Assembly (NCBI RefSeq): GCF_014699005.1
Contig: NZ_JACWZY010000002.1
Location: forward strand, 1-64,000
From: Spirosoma profusum
GTDB lineage: Bacteria > Bacteroidota > Bacteroidia > Cytophagales > Spirosomataceae
Reading direction: 5' to 3'
DNA: 64,000 nucleotides
The notes beneath the pieces were generated by a model. That model saw only the letters and a program-made list of their open reading frames with translations, ran no database searches and was not told the origin of the DNA. The position numbers and the translations under genes were made by a program. Shown here in pieces: positions 25,629 to 35,145 of this stretch. The first letter of the stretch is position 1, and each line of letters opens with the position of its first letter.

Positions 25629-27602
25629 TCAGAACCGCCAGCGGACAAAGGCTTCCATGGCTTCGTATTCGGCAAGGCCAAGGCGATTATACAGGCCAGC
25701 AGTAGCGCGGTTACGTTCTTCGGCGCGCTGCCAGAACTCCCGCGAGTCGGTGCCCTGATACACGACGCCATCTTTCTGCGACTGGTGTTTGAAAATACCC
25801 AACCGTTTCTTCATCACCTGATCGGGCGACATTGGTACGGCCATTTCAATTTCGTGAATGTCCCACTCGGCCCAGGCACCGCGATAGAGCCATACCCAGC
25901 AGTCTTTCATGAAATTCTTGTGTTTTAACCGGCGAACGGCTTCCAGCACAGCGTCCAGACAAACTTTGTGCGTACCGTGCGGGTCGGCAAGATCACCGGC
26001 TGCGTAGATTTGATGCGGTTTTACTTCCTCAATCAGCGCCATCGTAATCTTAATATCGGCTTCACTGAGAGGTTTCTTCGCCACGGTACCGGTTTCGTAG
26101 AAAGGCATATTCATGAAATGCGCGTTCTCGACTGGAATGCCCACAAAACGGCAGGTCGCTTTGGCTTCACCCATACGTATAAGGCCCTTAACGTAGCGTA
26201 CTTCTGCCGAATCGACTTCACTATCTTTTTTCTCGCTCAGGAAAACCGCAGCGTCCTTAAAAATGCGCGTCGCTTCGGGGCTTTTGATACCGAATTTCGT
26301 GTTGAAATCCACTACGTAGTCAGCGAAACGTAGCGCTTCGTCATCAGCCACGGCAATGTTTCCAGAGGTTTGATAACCAATGTGAACCTCATGTCCCTGA
26401 TCGCGTAGGCGCTGAAACGTACCACCCATCGAGATGATATCATCATCGGGATGGGGGCTGAAAATAAGGCAGCGTTTGTGAGCCGGAAGGGCGCGCTCAG
26501 GCCGATTGGTATCATCGGCGTTGGGTTTACCACCTGGCCAGCCCGTAATTGTATGCTGTAACTGGTTGAAAATGTCGATATTAATATCGTAAGCCTGCCC
26601 GTATTGCGCCAGAAGGTCGCTCATGCCGTTATCGTTGTAATCGCGGTCGGTCAGCTTCAGAATGGGTTTGCCAAGCGAAAGAGAAAGATACGTAACGGCT
26701 TTCTTCTTCATCTTGTTATCCCAAACCACCGAATCGACCAGCCACGGCGCTTTCATACGGGTGAGTTCCGAAGCGGCCGCTTCATCGATCACAAACAACG
26801 CATTTGGATGGGTTTGTAGATACGATGCCGGATTAACTTCCGTTACGTTCCCTTCTACGGCGCCACGAATAACCGGGGCTTTACGTTCTCCCCAGGCCAG
26901 GAGCACCACACGACGGGCTCCCAGAATACTCGCTACGCCCATGGTAATGGCTTTGCGGGGAGTTTTAGGTAATCCCCCAAAATCACCCGAAGCCGCAGCG
27001 CGGGTTGAGTTGTCGAGCATCATCAGGCGGGTATGGGAGTTGATTAACGAGCCCGGCTCATTGAAACCGATGTGCCCATTTCCGCCGATACCCAACAACT
27101 GGAAATCCAGCCCGCCAGCGGCTTCGATGGCCGCTTCGTATTGCTTGGCGAAGTCGGCTACCTTATCGGTACGTAACGTACCATCGGGAACGTGGTAATT
27201 TCCCTGCGGAATGTCAACGTGGTCGAATAATTGTTCCCGCATGAACCGCCAGTAACTCTGGATGGAGTCGGGTTCCATCGGGTAATATTCGTCCAGATTG
27301 AACGTAACAACGTTGTGGAAACTCAAACCCTCTTCCCGGTGCATCCGAATCAGCTCAGCATACACTGTTTTCGGCGATGAGCCAGTCGCTAACCCCAGAA
27401 TGCAGGGCTTTCCTTCGCTTTGTTTTTGCCGAATCAGGTCAGCAATTTCCTGCGCCACCGCTCTGGAAGCATCTTTCGCGTCGGCGTAAATGTGGGTTGG
27501 AATTTTTTCGTAGGTGATGGCTGATTGAATAGGGCCACCGGTGGGTGTTGTACTCAACGATTGTCCGTCTGGAGCATCGAGTGCAGGCGATTCCGATATC
27601 AT
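25629..27602 (-). CDS. nagB: Glucosamine-6-phosphate deaminase fused to PIG-L domain
   Basis: A 657-residue fusion. Residues about 30-300 form a NagB domain (ILGLATGSSPKTVYAEL, FNLDEYYPMEPDSIQSYW, LLGIGGNGHIGFNEPGS), which converts glucosamine-6-phosphate to fructose-6-phosphate and ammonia. The C-terminal half starting near RCLIFSPHPDDDIISMGG is a PIG-L/LmbE deacetylase-like zinc domain, with the HPDDD motif and a later HGTHKVC. The fusion could deacetylate and then deaminate amino sugars, but whether both domains are active is inference. It ends against the palindrome at 25575-25618. The next gene upstream is an oxidoreductase in the same direction, 124 bp away. Confidence 0.92.
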   Translation of the reverse strand: MISESPALDAPDGQSLSTTPTGGPIQSAITYEKIPTHIYADAKDASRAVAQEIADLIRQKQSEGKPCILGLATGSSPKTVYAELIRMHREEGLSFHNVVTFNLDEYYPMEPDSIQSYWRFMREQLFDHVDIPQGNYHVPDGTLRTDKVADFAKQYEAAIEAAGGLDFQLLGIGGNGHIGFNEPGSLINSHTRLMMLDNSTRAAASGDFGGLPKTPRKAITMGVASILGARRVVLLAWGERKAPVIRGAVEGNVTEVNPASYLQTHPNALFVIDEAAASELTRMKAPWLVDSVVWDNKMKKKAVTYLSLSLGKPILKLTDRDYNDNGMSDLLAQYGQAYDINIDIFNQLQHTITGWPGGKPNADDTNRPERALPAHKRCLIFSPHPDDDIISMGGTFQRLRDQGHEVHIGYQTSGNIAVADDEALRFADYVVDFNTKFGIKSPEATRIFKDAAVFLSEKKDSEVDSAEVRYVKGLIRMGEAKATCRFVGIPVENAHFMNMPFYETGTVAKKPLSEADIKITMALIEEVKPHQIYAAGDLADPHGTHKVCLDAVLEAVRRLKHKNFMKDCWVWLYRGAWAEWDIHEIEMAVPMSPDQVMKKRLGIFKHQSQKDGVVYQGTDSREFWQRAEERNRATAGLYNRLGLAEYEAMEAFVRWRF

Positions 27603-27726
27603 GCGCTACGTGAGGAAAAGGTAGAGCCGCAAAGGTCGGAAAAAAATAGGCTCGCTGTCCGATAATTTACCAAACGTAACGAAGATTCTTAAATTTTTTT
27701 ATAAAGTTAATGGTATGCTACGTTGT

Positions 27727-28869
27727 TCACGAACGCGCCATCGTATCAGCTTTCGTAGCAGTTTCGAGCGATGACAATCCGTTTTGTTCAGTGATAATCC
27801 GATGAGTACCCGGAAAATGAATCGCCTGAACCTGATCGCGAAACATGAGTCGAAGTATCTCGCTGTAAATGTGTTGCTTCTCGTCGCCAAACCCAAACCG
27901 GAGTTCGATTTGCTGATACGCGTCAAATTCTTTGTGCCGGCCACGTAGCGGGCGATCTTTACCGCCGATATTGGCCGTTACGTTCAACTGAGCCCCCGGA
28001 AACAAATCCACTAAGGCACGTGACGTTTCTTCATCGACAGCGCAACGTAGCACCATACGGGTTGGTACCCACTCAAAAAGTGTTACGTCGCCACGCTCGA
28101 ACAGTAACCGCATTTCCTGCCGATCCATGCGCCCGGTTTGGGTAAAACCGTGGTAAAAATTAACGAGTTTCCGGCCAGTAGTATCATCACCATATTCGAC
28201 GATGGCCTGTACCTGATCTTCGATATCAGCACTATCGGGACGTTTCACAACCTGAGCGGCTTTAATGGTTCCATCGCCAAGCCAGCCCGCGAACATGTCG
28301 AAGAAGTGAACGCCATGCTCAATAAAAATACCTCCGCTTTTAGTCCGATCCCAGAACCAGTGTTGCGGACCAAGTCCTTCGTCACCCGCATAATTTTCGA
28401 AGTAGCCGTGCAGAAATTCACCTAATAGCTTTTTATCGATCAGGTGCTTGATTCGGGCGAACATCGGATTATAGCGTTGCATCAGGTTCGTTACCATCAG
28501 CAAGCCCTTTTGCCGGGCTGTCTCAATCATTTCACGCCCTTGTTCAGGATTTGTTGCCAGTGGCTTTTCGCAGATAACATGCTTTCCGGCGTTAAGAGCC
28601 ATCATGGCCTGCTCGTAATGCAAAAATGGAGGTGTTGCAATGTAAATCAGATCAATGTCCGGATGGTTGACCAGTTCCTCAAGGCTTTCTAACTGTTCGG
28701 CTCCAAAGCGTTTGGCGGCCTTGATAGCTTCTTCGCGTTTCGAGCCGGCTATGGCTACCAATTTCGTGTGCGGAACCTGTAAAAATTGTTGGGCAGCAAA
28801 TAAGCCAAATCCGCCCATGCCAATGATACCAAGACCAATCGTTTGATCTTTTGACGCGTCTGTTTCCAT
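27727..28869 (-). CDS. Gfo/Idh/MocA-family oxidoreductase
   Basis: About 380 residues. The Rossmann motif GLGIIGMGGFGLFAAQQF is near the N-terminus, and HVICEKPLATNPEQGREM carries the family's invariant EKP. KSGGIFIEHGVHFFDM gives the catalytic His region of the C-terminal domain. The family oxidises or reduces sugars and cyclitols with NAD(P). The start is the ATG at 28869; a GTG at 28893 adds eight residues. Its position upstream of nagB in the same direction hints at sugar metabolism, but the substrate is not visible. Confidence 0.92.
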   Translation of the reverse strand: METDASKDQTIGLGIIGMGGFGLFAAQQFLQVPHTKLVAIAGSKREEAIKAAKRFGAEQLESLEELVNHPDIDLIYIATPPFLHYEQAMMALNAGKHVICEKPLATNPEQGREMIETARQKGLLMVTNLMQRYNPMFARIKHLIDKKLLGEFLHGYFENYAGDEGLGPQHWFWDRTKSGGIFIEHGVHFFDMFAGWLGDGTIKAAQVVKRPDSADIEDQVQAIVEYGDDTTGRKLVNFYHGFTQTGRMDRQEMRLLFERGDVTLFEWVPTRMVLRCAVDEETSRALVDLFPGAQLNVTANIGGKDRPLRGRHKEFDAYQQIELRFGFGDEKQHIYSEILRLMFRDQVQAIHFPGTHRIITEQNGLSSLETATKADTMARS

Positions 28870-28998
28870 AAGTCGTTGGGTTGTACTCACCAAGACAACT
28901 GGACTAACCGCGTTTATGTTGGCAAATAGGCTGGATTTTAAAGCTATGTGAGAATCTGACCTAGCGATAACGTAGCAGGTTTGCCGATTAAACAGGCC

Positions 28999-30663
28999 TT
29001 ACTCCACCGAAAATTTAACCAACCATTGCGCCACCGTAGCACTTGTTACGTTAAAGACCAGATTTGGAAAAATCCCCAGAACCAGAGCCATTATGCCAAG
29101 CGGAATGAGCAATAGTTTTTCACGAGACGTAAGATCAGTCAATGAAGTTTTAATATCGTGCCGCGACCAATAAGGGCCAAAAAACATGCGCTGGAGCGTC
29201 CAGAGAAAATAAGCGGCCGCCAACAGAATACCCGTTGTGGAAACAACTGTAAACCAGCCCGGCAACCAAACCGATTGAAAGCTGCCCATAAGCGTAAATA
29301 ACTCACCCACAAAACCCGAGAAACCGGGTAACCCGAGCGAACCAAAGAAAGCAACTGTTGTCAACGTAGTATACTGGGGCATTGGCTGCATCAGGCCGCG
29401 GTAGGAATCGATACGTCGGTCGTGAGTACGGTCGTAAACGACCCCAGCAATCAGGAAAAGCATGGACGACAGAATACCATGGCTCACCATCTGATAAACC
29501 GCACCGTTGATGCCTTCTGCCGTTATCGACGCAATACCCAACAGCACAAACCCCATGTGTGAGACGGAGGAATAAGCGATCATTTTCTTGAGGTCGGCCT
29601 GCGCCAGCGCATTGAGTCCACCGTACACAATCGACAACGTACCAAGGCCCGCCAGTACTTCTGCGTAATGGGTCGCGCCATCCGGGAAAAACTGCCAGAC
29701 GATACGTAGAAAACCGTAGCCTCCAATTTTGAGCAGTACGCCCGCCAGCACAACCGAAACAGGTGTAGGAGCCTCCACGTGGGCGTCGGGCAGCCAGGTA
29801 TGTACGGGAACAATTGGTAATTTTATAGCAAAACCGATAAAAACAGCCCAGAAAGCCAGCCACCGAACGGGTAAGCCCATAAGAATGGGTTGCGAAGCCG
29901 GATTCAGAAAAGTGTCAGGTAAGTAATTGCCTCCGTCGCTTAAGTAGCGCATATCGAAGGTGTGAACAACTTGCGCGGGGCCGATACGACCGTTCTGAAG
30001 ATAGGTTTGGAGGGTATGGATAAGATCGTCGGTTACTGCGCTCGGGTCTGTTGCCAATCCGGCTGCCACCGCCGTACTCACCGGATCCATGACCGACAGG
30101 TAAAGCCCGATCATCACCAGTAAAATCAGCAGTGACCCCAGCAACGTATAGAGGAAAAATTTAATTGAAGCATATTCCCGACGAGGCCCGCCCCAAAGTC
30201 CGATGAGAAAATACATCGGCAGCAGCATGAACTCGAAAAACAGGAAAAACAGGAAAAAATCGAGTGCCACAAAACAACCCATAATTGTTCCTGTCAGTAA
30301 CAAATAGAGGGCATAATACGCCTTTTGACGATACGTAGTATTCCAGGAAGAGATTACGCCAATAAACATCACGACCGCCGACAACACTATCAGTGGCAAA
30401 CTTATCCCATCGACACCAACCAGGTAATCAATAGACGTAACACCCAGTCGACCGAGTGATAAGGTAATCCAGTTAGCCTGTTCCAGCAATTGATAACCTG
30501 CTACGGTGGTATCAAAGTACGTATAGGCCGCACTCGCCAGTAACATTTCGATGAACGTAACAACCAGCGCAATCCACCGGAACCAGCTTGCCCGACTGTC
30601 AGGCAGCAGGGTTATCAGAAGTGAGCCGAGTAGCGGCAGAAAAATAAGTAATGAAAGCAGCAT
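28999..30663 (-). CDS. nuoM: NADH-quinone oxidoreductase subunit M
   Basis: About 555 residues and roughly 14 membrane helices, a proton-pumping antiporter-like subunit of complex I. Motifs include GLWGGPRREYASIKFFLYT (NuoM type) and VPVHTWLPDAHVEAPTPVSV with the conserved Glu/Lys of the channel. The start is at 30663 (MLLSLLIFLPLLG); the frame extends to 30750 but those codons lie within nuoL. It follows nuoL by 52 bp in the same direction. No nuoN follows, unlike the usual nuoLMN order. Confidence 0.94.
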   Translation of the reverse strand: MLLSLLIFLPLLGSLLITLLPDSRASWFRWIALVVTFIEMLLASAAYTYFDTTVAGYQLLEQANWITLSLGRLGVTSIDYLVGVDGISLPLIVLSAVVMFIGVISSWNTTYRQKAYYALYLLLTGTIMGCFVALDFFLFFLFFEFMLLPMYFLIGLWGGPRREYASIKFFLYTLLGSLLILLVMIGLYLSVMDPVSTAVAAGLATDPSAVTDDLIHTLQTYLQNGRIGPAQVVHTFDMRYLSDGGNYLPDTFLNPASQPILMGLPVRWLAFWAVFIGFAIKLPIVPVHTWLPDAHVEAPTPVSVVLAGVLLKIGGYGFLRIVWQFFPDGATHYAEVLAGLGTLSIVYGGLNALAQADLKKMIAYSSVSHMGFVLLGIASITAEGINGAVYQMVSHGILSSMLFLIAGVVYDRTHDRRIDSYRGLMQPMPQYTTLTTVAFFGSLGLPGFSGFVGELFTLMGSFQSVWLPGWFTVVSTTGILLAAAYFLWTLQRMFFGPYWSRHDIKTSLTDLTSREKLLLIPLGIMALVLGIFPNLVFNVTSATVAQWLVKFSVE

Positions 30664-30715
30664 ACGTAACGTGGGGACTCCACACAATATCTGAAAAAAC
30701 GAGCCAGAACTCGTG

Positions 30716-32611
30716 TTATAGCAGCCACCAAAGTATGAGCAATAGCCCAACCACAGCAGCCGTAATATAGGATTGGACGCGCCCGTTCTGGACGTAACGT
30801 GTCACTCGACCAATCCGACTAACCAGCCAGGCCAATCCATTTACCAGACCGTCAACACCCAGTCGGTCAAAACCATATGTGAGATGCGCCAATACCACCG
30901 TTGTTATCCCAGCGCCATTTACCACTTTATCTACCCCGCGTTGGTCAGTCCGGTTTAGAAGTGTTGCCAGTTTTTGGGTAGGAATAATAACAAAGTACTG
31001 ATACCACGTATCAATAAACCCGTAATACACCGAAAGGCGGACGTAGCGTTGATTGGGAGATGGCTCCTGCAACCGAAATCCGAGCCAGCCACCAGCTAGA
31101 ACCAGCGCAATAGAAACCGGCGCCAGCCAAATAGGATGACTTTCGTCTTTCGGTTCAAAAAGTCGATACGCCCAGCTTGCATCCGCTGAAAATGGATTCA
31201 CTGAAAACCAGAACCAGACTGATAAGCCAGCCAGCAGAACAATGGGCCCCCGCATCAGCCAGTCTGGCTCATGGGTTTGCTTCAGACGGACCAGTTTGTT
31301 CTGATACGACCCAAAAAAAATCAGTTTCAGTTGGCGGACCATGTAAAATGCTGTCATTGCCGATGACAGCAGCAGCAGTATGGGAATGATAATTAGCATG
31401 CCGCTACGTTGCTCACTCGCCCAGTGAAACGCACCGCCCAAAATCGCTTCTTTCGACAAAAAACCGGCGAAGAATGGGACTCCAGACAAGGCAGCCGCGC
31501 AAATAGCGTAGGCTACAAACGTTATAGGTAGCGTTTTTCGAAGACCACCCATCTGGCGCATATCCTGCGTATGAACCGCGTGAATGACCGCCCCGGCACC
31601 AAGAAACAGGCCAGCTTTAAAAAAAGCGTGCGTCAGCAAATGAAACAAAGAACCTGCTACGTTGCCCGTTCCCATACCCGCCACCATCAGCCCCAGTTGT
31701 GAAACCGTCGAAAAAGCAAGCACTTTTTTAATGTCCGTCTGGAAAACAGCCGAATATCCGCCCCAGATGGTTGTAATAGTGCCCACCAACGTAACGATCA
31801 GTAGTGCGTCGGGCGAAAGAAGCGGATGGATACGAGCCAACAAAAAAATGCCAGCGGCAACCATCGTAGCTGCATGAAGCAGGGCCGACACAGGTGTAGG
31901 GCCTTCCATAGCATCAGGTAACCATGTCAGCAGTGGGAATTGGGCAGATTTTCCAACGCAACCCATAAACAGACAAACACCGAGTATGGTAAGCGGCAGG
32001 ATGCCGTTCTGGTGGGCTGCCAACGTAGCAAGTTCGAGCGTATCGAACTGGTAATACGTTAGAAAAATGCCGAGAAGGAAGCCCGCGTCGCCAATCCGGT
32101 TCATGAGAAAGGCTTTTTTCGCAGCTCGGGTGGCAGCCAATCGTTCGGCGTAGAAACCGATAAGCAGGTACGAAGCCAGACCAACCAGTTCCCAGAAAAT
32201 ATAAAGCACCAGCAGATTACCCGCCAGCACGATACCAAGCATGGCTCCGATAAACAACTGGAGCGAAGCGAAATAACGGCGTAATTTCGGCTCATCATGC
32301 AGATACGAAAGTGAATAAATCTGAACGAGCAGCGCAATGAAGTGTACCAGCACCAGCATCACTGTTGTAAGCGTATCGACCTGAAAACTAAGCCCAAACG
32401 ATACGTTCGACAACACGGCCCACTTAAGCTGAACGATTTCAATCTTGGCTGGTTGGTGCAATGCCAAATAAACGGACAACAGTAAACCAACACTACTTAA
32501 GCTCACGGCCAGCCCACCCGCCATTCGTCGTCCGGCGATTGCCGATGCCAGAAAACCTGCAAAGGGCAGCCCTAGCAACGTAGCAATCAGCACAGGAAAT
32601 GATAAAGACAT
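30716..32611 (-). CDS. nuoL: NADH-quinone oxidoreductase subunit L
   Basis: About 631 residues with some 16 membrane helices. The channel motifs QFPLLTWLPDAMEGPTPVSA and the NuoL-type stretch FWELVGLASYLLIGFYAER are intact, and a long lateral C-terminal region is present. This subunit translocates protons in complex I. It is upstream of nuoM. The start is the ATG at 32611 (MSLSFPVLIATLLG). The rest of complex I is not in the window, so the nuo genes are split, or this pair serves another complex. Confidence 0.94.
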   Translation of the reverse strand: MSLSFPVLIATLLGLPFAGFLASAIAGRRMAGGLAVSLSSVGLLLSVYLALHQPAKIEIVQLKWAVLSNVSFGLSFQVDTLTTVMLVLVHFIALLVQIYSLSYLHDEPKLRRYFASLQLFIGAMLGIVLAGNLLVLYIFWELVGLASYLLIGFYAERLAATRAAKKAFLMNRIGDAGFLLGIFLTYYQFDTLELATLAAHQNGILPLTILGVCLFMGCVGKSAQFPLLTWLPDAMEGPTPVSALLHAATMVAAGIFLLARIHPLLSPDALLIVTLVGTITTIWGGYSAVFQTDIKKVLAFSTVSQLGLMVAGMGTGNVAGSLFHLLTHAFFKAGLFLGAGAVIHAVHTQDMRQMGGLRKTLPITFVAYAICAAALSGVPFFAGFLSKEAILGGAFHWASEQRSGMLIIIPILLLLSSAMTAFYMVRQLKLIFFGSYQNKLVRLKQTHEPDWLMRGPIVLLAGLSVWFWFSVNPFSADASWAYRLFEPKDESHPIWLAPVSIALVLAGGWLGFRLQEPSPNQRYVRLSVYYGFIDTWYQYFVIIPTQKLATLLNRTDQRGVDKVVNGAGITTVVLAHLTYGFDRLGVDGLVNGLAWLVSRIGRVTRYVQNGRVQSYITAAVVGLLLILWWLL

Positions 32612-32683
32612 GGCAGGCGGCATCCGGTGAAACGTAATTCCGGCGCAAATATCCCGATTCTGAAATAGGGAACCAAACGACTT

Positions 32684-33313
32684 TTATGCGGTTTTTAACC
32701 AGCCTGTTATGCTGAGACGTTCGCGGGTGGCGGGCAGGACTTCATGTTCGAGCCGAGCGCTTTCGAAACAGACGAGCCGTCCACCTGTAGGATTTATGGT
32801 TATCGGCTGTTCGCTACGTTGCTCATTAGCTGGCAAATAGAGTACTAACTGACCGCCATCAGCTTCCTTCCAGTATGTATTTAAGTAGCAGATCACTGAG
32901 AGCTTTCGGCGGGAATCGGTTCGAAACTGGTCGAGGTGGCGTTTGTAGAACGTACCGGTTGGATAAAGAGCGTAGTGACACTCAAACTCGCAGAGGCCCA
33001 GGTAGCAGGTTCGGTTTACGTACGCTATGAACGTATCGATCCGGTTCAGGAAAGCCGATTCAGCCGACGTAGCAGTTGTGCTATCGAGCCACAAAATTTC
33101 GTCGCCACGTATTGCCGTTTGAACCGTTAGCTGCTGATTACCAATTCCTGCTGCCCGAAACTGCCCCGCCGTTTTACGTTGGTGCAGCTGATCAGCAAGG
33201 GCTGCTACGTCAGAACCGGTTAGAAAATCGTCGGCAATTCCGTATCCACTGGTCAGAATGCCTTCAATTATGGTTTCAAATTGTTGAATTGTCTGTTCGT
33301 CGATTGTATCCAT
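32684..33313 (-). CDS. 2OG-Fe(II) oxygenase, prolyl-4-hydroxylase type
   Basis: 209 residues. The iron-binding pair H-x-D is in RHLDQFRTDSRR, the distal His in ESARLEHEVLPATRERLSI, with an Arg (ERLSI) near it for 2-oxoglutarate. KLSVICYLN is a core strand. The family hydroxylates proline residues of proteins, often in EF-Tu or similar targets, or free amino acids. It is 72 bp upstream of nuoL and in the same direction; whether this is an operon is uncertain. Confidence 0.88.
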   Translation of the reverse strand: MDTIDEQTIQQFETIIEGILTSGYGIADDFLTGSDVAALADQLHQRKTAGQFRAAGIGNQQLTVQTAIRGDEILWLDSTTATSAESAFLNRIDTFIAYVNRTCYLGLCEFECHYALYPTGTFYKRHLDQFRTDSRRKLSVICYLNTYWKEADGGQLVLYLPANEQRSEQPITINPTGGRLVCFESARLEHEVLPATRERLSITGWLKTA

Positions 33314-33325
33314 TGGTAATATGGT

Positions 33326-33389
33326 AGGCTCCGGCTGTCGGTTGTAGCTACCGAGTTAGTTGCTAGCGCGACTTCGACAGCCGGAGCCT
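33326..33389 (-). terminator. Hairpin terminator
   Basis: Perfect 15-bp arms AGGCTCCGGCTGTCG (33326-33340) and its complement at 33375-33389, immediately after the M48 peptidase stop, with a loop that holds a smaller repeat. Confidence 0.7.
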
Positions 33390-34865
33390 TTACTGACTAA
33401 TAATCTTAACTGCACTCCCCCTCATAACGCGGTCGTCGGCTTTCAGACTGTTCAATACGCCCAGTTCTTCGACACGTTTGGCCGACATGCCTAATGCTGC
33501 CATAATCTCCTGAAAAGTACCATCACGAGGAGCCGTTTTGATAACCACGCGCTCAGGCTTTCGATTGAGTTTATCCGGATCATTAAGCAACCGAAAATTG
33601 GTAGCCACCTGCCTAAACGAAGGGAACGAATTGTTGAAATCGGCCGCCGACGACAAACCGTGGAGCGCATAAATTGCACTATTATATTGAATGAGCCACG
33701 TACCAATTTGTAACGTCGTTTTCGGGTCGGGAGTTTGCTGCTGGCCCTGCTGTTGTTGCTGCTGTTTTTGTTGCGAAACCAGTACGTAGGCTGGAATACC
33801 GTTTATCGTCGTTTTACTGTTTTCCAGTACGTTCAGACTTAGTTCCTTCACCAGCGTCTGCGCGGCTTCATCCAGCGTATTTCCCTTCGCTGGCATCAGA
33901 ATCATGGCTGACTTTCCATCTTTCGGAGCCATCTGAAATTGTGCCGGTGAATTCTGATGCTGCCAGCCACTCGGCACCGGAAACTGGAATTTCAGGATAG
34001 GATGATAGAACGTATTATTTTCTACAAAACCTTGCTTTGGATCTTCGCCATAAATGATGCCGTCAATCATTTTCAGGTAAGAATCTCGGTCGGTTTGGTA
34101 CGTAGCAGGGTGTTGGGCCTGGTATTCTTTCGCCATATCATGCACTTTATTGAAACGGTTGCCGGGGTCGGGATGGGTCGACATGAACTGAGGAACAGCC
34201 TGCCCGGAATTATCCTGAATTCGCTTAATAGTTCCGAAAAAATTAGCCATCTGGTGTGCATCGTAGCCGATTTTGCTGGAATATTCGACGCCAATTTTAT
34301 CAGATTCGGACTCGTGCGCTCGGCTGTATCCCAGCATAGCCAATTGCAAACCTTGCGAAGCAGCCTCGGTAAATTGGCCGGTTTTATCCAGAAATACTGA
34401 ACCTAAAATCAGTCCGGCAGTACCGAATAGCTGACTGGTTTGCTGACGAGCCGAATGGCGGGCAGTTATATGACCAATTTCGTGCCCCAACACACCCGCA
34501 AATTCGGCCTCGTTGTTGAAATGAGCCATGATGCCGCGCGTAAAATAAACGTAACCACCGGGCACGGCAAAAGCGTTGACAACCGGCGAATCGACAATAT
34601 AGAATTGATACGGTAAGTCGGGGCGGTGCGAAATTTGCGCCATCGCTTTCCCCTTCTCATTAATGAAATCCTGAAGCTTTTTGTCTTCGTAAAGCCCCAT
34701 CGTTGCCACCACCGACGGATGCGATTCTTGCCCAAGTGCAATTTCCTGTTCTTTCGACATCAGGATAACTTCCCGCTTGCCCGTTACGGGGTTGCGCGAG
34801 CAGGCTGAGATGAGGAGTAAACCGGCTAATAAAACCGTTTGCGGCCAAAAAGTGAATAGTTTCAT
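33390..34865 (-). CDS. M48-family metalloprotease lipoprotein
   Basis: A 491-residue secreted zinc protease. The signal peptide ends in LLISACSRN, a lipobox. The catalytic HEIGH lies in GVLGHEIGHITARHSARQ, with the third zinc ligand in ESESDKIG (downstream Glu). Its N-terminal half resembles BepA/LoiP-type periplasmic proteases that maintain the outer membrane. A glutamine run (QQKQQQQQQGQQQ) from CAG/CAA triplets separates this from a C-terminal domain that ends in a region like LysM (GDGTFQEIMAALGMSAKRVEEL). It is flanked by hairpins on both sides. Confidence 0.9.
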   Translation of the reverse strand: MKLFTFWPQTVLLAGLLLISACSRNPVTGKREVILMSKEQEIALGQESHPSVVATMGLYEDKKLQDFINEKGKAMAQISHRPDLPYQFYIVDSPVVNAFAVPGGYVYFTRGIMAHFNNEAEFAGVLGHEIGHITARHSARQQTSQLFGTAGLILGSVFLDKTGQFTEAASQGLQLAMLGYSRAHESESDKIGVEYSSKIGYDAHQMANFFGTIKRIQDNSGQAVPQFMSTHPDPGNRFNKVHDMAKEYQAQHPATYQTDRDSYLKMIDGIIYGEDPKQGFVENNTFYHPILKFQFPVPSGWQHQNSPAQFQMAPKDGKSAMILMPAKGNTLDEAAQTLVKELSLNVLENSKTTINGIPAYVLVSQQKQQQQQQGQQQTPDPKTTLQIGTWLIQYNSAIYALHGLSSAADFNNSFPSFRQVATNFRLLNDPDKLNRKPERVVIKTAPRDGTFQEIMAALGMSAKRVEELGVLNSLKADDRVMRGSAVKIISQ

Positions 34866-34910
34866 AAGGCTAGGAGTAGTGATTTTGGTAATGTGTTGTT
34901 AATGATTTTC

Positions 34911-34996
34911 TTGTCATGCTGAAGCACGAAGCATCTTAACGTATCATTAATCTCAGGTCAGGATACCTTAAGATGCTTCGTGCCTCAGCATGACAA
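34911..34996. repeat. Dispersed inverted repeat, family A, copy 1
   Basis: Arms of 35-36 bp at 34911-34945 and 34961-34996, with two mismatches. The ends read TTGTCATGCTGA..., with an inner CACGAAGCATCTTAA. Copies 2 and 3 are at 35952-36045 and 46804-46891. It lies between the M48 gene and the FkbM gene, next to divergent promoters. Confidence 0.85.
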
Positions 34997-35145
34997 AAAA
35001 CGCTGCATAAAACTGGGTGCGATATAGCAAAATAGGTCGGGTTTGTACAAACGTCTGTCATGTGCAGGCGAATGTACCTAAGTCGGAAAACGTAGATTTT
35101 CCATTCAACCTTCTTACTTTGTACTTATTCTTCAAAAATTGACTC

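Noticed and set aside
30664-30750. Longer NuoM N-terminus
   Set aside because: It overlaps nuoL; MLLSLLIFLPLLG at 30663 is the normal NuoM beginning.
33730-33780. CAG/CAA repeat in the M48 protease as a phase-variable tract
   Set aside because: The triplet tract changes length without changing frame, so it would not switch the gene.
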